Assembly: GCA_934272745.1 (NCBI GenBank) | Contig: CAKQSI010000045.1 | Span: 1 to 16,755, forward strand | DNA length: 16,755 bases | Direction: 5' to 3' | Origin: an uncultured Clostridia bacterium | GTDB taxonomy: Bacteria; Bacillota; Clostridia; Christensenellales; Borkfalkiaceae | Part shown: positions 14,086 through 16,755 of the stretch, in pieces | Layout of the letters: every line of letters begins with the position of its first letter | How positions within the stretch are numbered: position 1 is the first letter of the stretch | Program-made: the position numbers and the translations under genes | The notes under the pieces: model-generated | Database searches by the model: none | What the model was told of the DNA's origin: nothing | What the model saw: the letters and a program-made list of their open reading frames with translations, nothing else

Positions 14086-16305
14086 ATGAAACTGATCAAA
14101 AAACTGCGTTTTCTGCTGCTTGCGGCGCTTTTAATAGCGCTGCTTCCCGCGGCGTTTTCGGGACTTGCCCCGGAAAAAGCCGCCGCAGAAAGCGGAAACT
14201 TGTTGAAAAATCCCGGTTTTTCGGGCGGACTGACCGACTGGACGTATTCCTGGGGGAACGGCGGCAGCGATTCCTTTGACGCTTCCGTTTCTCATACGGC
14301 GGACGGGTCGGGTTCGCTCAAAATTACGGGGAAAGAGTCGATCAACCGTACGCGCGGGCAGGAGATAACGCTGACCGCCGGCAAAAAATATCTCGTTTCG
14401 GGATATGTCAAAATCGAAAAAATGGTGCATAGCGGCGCTTCCAACTGCGGCGCGTACTTCTCGTTCGGCGACGAAATCGGTTACGCCACCGGAAAAATGG
14501 ACGGCAGTTCGGACGGGGAAGACTGGCGGGAATACCGCACGGAATTCACCCCCGCCCAAACGGGCAAATACATGCTGCACTGCCGCCTTTGGGGTGCTTC
14601 CGGCACGGTGTGGTTCGACGATCTTTCCATTACGGAAATTGTAGAATCCTCCGTCGTTCACGAAGCGCCCGCGCCCGACAGAACTTTTACGCCCGTCGCC
14701 GCAAAAGCGCTGAAAAAAACCGGGCTGTATACCGATTTTTCCACGATGAAAGTGGTCGGCGCGCTGGCGAAAAACGTATACGTGGCGGCGGACGGCGTCA
14801 AGACCGTAAACGGCACGGAATACCGCAGAGTTACCGCTTATTTTAACGGAAAAGCGCAGGTCGGCTACGTGAAATCTTCCGACCTCAAGGCGGACGAAAG
14901 TTTAAAAATCGCAACGCTTTCTAAGGCTGCCGACGCGCTGGACGCAAACAGAAAAATTGCGGCGACCCTTTCGGCGGGCGACAAAATCGTGTGCGTTTCC
15001 GAAAGCGGCGACACGATTAAAACCTATGCCGACAGCAGATACTGCGTGCTTCACAGCGTGTCCGCGGCAGCAACTGCTACGGCGGACGGCGGCACTTTGA
15101 CCGATATGTACACGCTGCAGATGGCGGTCGTCAATCCCTCTTACGGGACGGTGAAAGGCATTTCCGCAGGAAAAAATTCCTATGCGGACGGCACCGTGCT
15201 TTCCTTCACCGTGACCGCAAACGAGGGGTACGCTTTCCGCATTGCGGAAGAAGGCGGTATTTTCACCCGCGGAAACAACGCGTTTTCGCTGACGATGACC
15301 GAAAACGCCACCCTTACGGTGGAATTCTATCCCATTTTAAACGAGGAACTTCTTCCCGCGTTCGCCGTAGGGCAGACGCCCGCGTTCAACGGCTCCTGGT
15401 TAAGCGGGAAAACGACCACTTCGGTGACGAATCCCGGTTCTTCCCAAATCTCCGGCGGCGCGTTCCGCATGGAAAACGAAACCCGGTCGCACGCCACTTA
15501 CAATTATACCGTCGCGCTGAAACCGCACGCCACTTACCGTATGACGGTATGGCTGCACTACGACCTGACGGCGGCAGATGCCGGCGGCTGCGGTACCTGG
15601 CTGCAACTGAGCGGCGACGGTGTGCCGTTTATTCGCTTAGGCGCGGAATTCAAGGGGGAAAAATCTTCCGGCTGGACGAAGTACGAGCGGGATTTCACAG
15701 TGGATAGCGAAGTGGTTGCTGCAGTGGCGTTTCAACTCTGGGGCGCGCAGGGCTATACGGAATTTGCCGGCGCTTCCTTGAAGGCGGTAAGTAAAACCAC
15801 GTTCACCAAAACTTATAAAGCGGAAACGGGCGGCGCCGTTTCGACGGAAAAGGTCGCCGGTACCTACGGCGAAACCTTTCAGGTTCTGGCATGCCCCATT
15901 ACGGGGTACGAATTCGTGTCCTGGTCGGACGGCGTGATCACCCCTTACCGCACCGAAAAAATGGATAAAAACGAAACCCTGACCGCGACCTTCCGCAAGA
16001 TCAGACAGGCGCAGGCTTTGAAAGCGGATCTGCCGCAGGAAGACGGCGGTTCGTCCGCGATTGCGGTCTTGGCGGAGCAGACTTTGGCGGACGTTTCGGA
16101 TTATGCGGAAAGAAGTGCGGCGCCCGTAAGCGCATCGGCTGCGGTTGCGGGGAACCCGGCGGCGGCTATGAGCGGCTCGGCGGCGGCTATGAGCGGCGGG
16201 GCGCACCTTCCCGCGGGTCCGGAAAATATGCCTGCGGAAAGGGAAGCAAAAAACGTCCTTTTCCCCAAAAAGACCGGACTTTCCGAAGAAGATTTTTCGG
16301 AGTAA
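14086..16305 (+). CDS. Secreted multi-module protein: two CBM4/9-like jelly rolls, SH3-like and InlB-type repeats
   Basis: 739 aa, SD GGGAG 7 nt before ATG. Signal peptide: basic MKLIKKLR, hydrophobic 9-26, likely cleavage after AAA near residue 34. Residues 37-186 look like a CBM4/9-type carbohydrate-binding jelly roll (NLLKNPGFSGGLTDWTYSW, VWFDDLSITEI). About 200-326 contains two bacterial SH3-like segments (LKKTGLYTDFSTMKVVGAL, GYVKSSDLKA). About 345-415 and 573-637 are beta-repeats of the divergent InlB/Flg_new type (YKAETGGAVSTEKVAGTYG, GYEFVSWSDG, TLTATF). About 425-566 is a second jelly roll (NGSWLSG, WTKYERDFTVD, QLWGAQGYTEFAGASLKAV). The last 100 residues are an Ala/Ser-rich tail with AAAMSG twice. 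No catalytic domain, LPxTG or SLH motif is visible. It probably binds glycans at or outside the cell surface, downstream of the rhamnosidase. Exact ligands unknown. Confidence 0.82.
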   Translation: MKLIKKLRFLLLAALLIALLPAAFSGLAPEKAAAESGNLLKNPGFSGGLTDWTYSWGNGGSDSFDASVSHTADGSGSLKITGKESINRTRGQEITLTAGKKYLVSGYVKIEKMVHSGASNCGAYFSFGDEIGYATGKMDGSSDGEDWREYRTEFTPAQTGKYMLHCRLWGASGTVWFDDLSITEIVESSVVHEAPAPDRTFTPVAAKALKKTGLYTDFSTMKVVGALAKNVYVAADGVKTVNGTEYRRVTAYFNGKAQVGYVKSSDLKADESLKIATLSKAADALDANRKIAATLSAGDKIVCVSESGDTIKTYADSRYCVLHSVSAAATATADGGTLTDMYTLQMAVVNPSYGTVKGISAGKNSYADGTVLSFTVTANEGYAFRIAEEGGIFTRGNNAFSLTMTENATLTVEFYPILNEELLPAFAVGQTPAFNGSWLSGKTTTSVTNPGSSQISGGAFRMENETRSHATYNYTVALKPHATYRMTVWLHYDLTAADAGGCGTWLQLSGDGVPFIRLGAEFKGEKSSGWTKYERDFTVDSEVVAAVAFQLWGAQGYTEFAGASLKAVSKTTFTKTYKAETGGAVSTEKVAGTYGETFQVLACPITGYEFVSWSDGVITPYRTEKMDKNETLTATFRKIRQAQALKADLPQEDGGSSAIAVLAEQTLADVSDYAERSAAPVSASAAVAGNPAAAMSGSAAAMSGGAHLPAGPENMPAEREAKNVLFPKKTGLSEEDFSE

Positions 16306-16308
16306 TTT

Positions 16309-16755
16309 ATGGCAAAATCCGCTAAAAATAAAAACCGCGGCAAAGAATACGGTTCGTCCGGAGGAAGTAAAAATCCCTCCCGCGGCAATGCGTTGCACGG
16401 CGGTCGGAATCACCCGTCTGCCGGCGAAAACAAGGCGGGATCGGGCGCCCCGGATTTTCGGGGCGCCGATTTTGCCGTGGAGGATTCCGCAGTACCGCCG
16501 CTTTCCGATACGGGCGACCAAAATTCGTCTGTTGCCCAAACGCCCGCGCGGGCGGAAAAAAATGCGGGCGATGTAACCCAAGTACCCGCGCGGGCGGGAA
16601 AAACTACGGGCGGTGTAACCCAATCCCCCGCGCGGGCGGGAAAAACTGCGGGCGGTGCCGCGCAAACTTCGGCGCCTCACCGCGGCGACGGAGATCAAAC
16701 TGCCGCCGCTGTGCAAGCAGCAGTGCGTTTGGGTAATAATAAAGGCGGTGCCGCG
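16309..16755 (+). CDS. Partial ORF, low-complexity repeat-containing protein, runs off the right edge
   Basis: 149 codons without a stop to the window end. ATG is 3 nt after the preceding stop, and the SD GGAG (16299-16302) lies at the end of the previous gene and abuts its stop codon, so translation is coupled. The N-terminus MAKSAKNKNRGKEYGSSGGS is basic and has no signal peptide or hydrophobic segment in the visible part. Residues 77-118 are three tandem 14-residue repeats: QTPARAEKNAGDVT, QVPARAGKTTGGVT, QSPARAGKTAGGAA. The rest is rich in Gly, Ala, Asn, Ser and Lys and is predicted disordered. I do not recognise the family. A folded or membrane domain may begin beyond the window. Being coupled to a secreted binding protein, a role in its export or surface attachment is conceivable, nothing more. 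Confidence 0.7.
   Translation, partial: MAKSAKNKNRGKEYGSSGGSKNPSRGNALHGGRNHPSAGENKAGSGAPDFRGADFAVEDSAVPPLSDTGDQNSSVAQTPARAEKNAGDVTQVPARAGKTTGGVTQSPARAGKTAGGAAQTSAPHRGDGDQTAAAVQAAVRLGNNKGGAA
16441..16473 (+). other. Terminator-like hairpin inside the last ORF
   Basis: TCGGGCGCCCCG (16441-16452), loop GATTTT, CGGGGCGCCGA (16459-16469, one bulge), then TTTT. It encodes SGAPDFRGADF in frame. The core GGGCGCCCCG...CGGGGCGCC is shared with the terminator at 8482. It could attenuate transcription or be a repeat captured by the reading frame. Confidence 0.5.
16537..16662 (+). repeat. Three tandem 42-bp coding repeats
   Basis: Units at 16537-16578, 16579-16620 and 16621-16662 share CCCGCGCGGGCGG and a following A-run plus GGGCG. 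The unit is 14 codons long, so the frame is kept, unlike the intergenic array at 8181. Confidence 0.8.

Noticed and set aside
15637..16716. 359-codon minus-strand frame with SFSRPRG repeats
   Set aside because: Antisense to two coupled plus-strand frames; its repeats are the reverse of the 42-bp coding repeats.

Overview
The window reads as a chromosomal segment of an anaerobic Clostridia-type Firmicute with moderately high GC. Pointers are the Shine-Dalgarno boxes of the AGGAG/GGGAG kind, sigma-A promoters, a stand-alone MsmX/UgpC-type sugar ABC ATPase, a DUF3737 protein next to a MalY/PatB lyase, a cytoplasmic GH78 rhamnosidase and a multi-module surface protein. A gut lineage such as Christensenellales would fit, but that is a guess. 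No phage, plasmid, IS, CRISPR, tRNA or rRNA signal was seen.

Layout. 183-1124 (minus) is a divergent carbamoyltransferase. It is divergently transcribed from msmX (1377-2561), and the two promoters share 1125-1376. 2562-3210 is a structured non-coding stretch with an intrinsic terminator, a very strong 17-bp hairpin, a second terminator-like hairpin, then a promoter and a ~225-nt leader. 3211-4215 is a GlmU-like acetyltransferase whose uridylyltransferase half is reduced to ~100 residues. 4569-5507 is a sugar-nucleotidyltransferase ending at a clear terminator. 5948-6799 (DUF3737 beta-helix) and 6936-8123 (MalY/PatB C-S lyase) share one promoter. They are followed by an array of ten ~24-bp repeats and a strong terminator. 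8605-9402 (minus) is an AraC-type regulator divergent from an MFS transporter (9714-11177), which is followed by a GH78 alpha-L-rhamnosidase (11480-13990), a secreted carbohydrate-binding-type protein (14086-16305) and, translationally coupled to it, a low-complexity ORF (16309 onwards) that runs off the right edge.

How the genes may work together (inference). AraC regulator, transporter, intracellular GH78 and the exported binding protein look like a small locus for rhamnose-containing glycosides: surface binding, uptake, cytoplasmic rhamnose release, with the regulator sensing a ligand through its cupin domain. MsmX could energise sugar ABC importers encoded elsewhere. The GlmU-like protein and the nucleotidyltransferase suggest activated-sugar or cell-envelope metabolism. 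Four of the promoters share the extended -10 TGCTATAAT/TGCTATACT.

The strongest leads are the carbamoyltransferase that lacks the ornithine-recognition motifs and has a perfect inverted repeat inside its promoter, the truncated GlmU, the 48-bp-period repeat array, the repeated-motif leader of the rhamnosidase, and a terminator-like GGGCGCC hairpin embedded in the last ORF. No single undescribed system is proven by this sequence.
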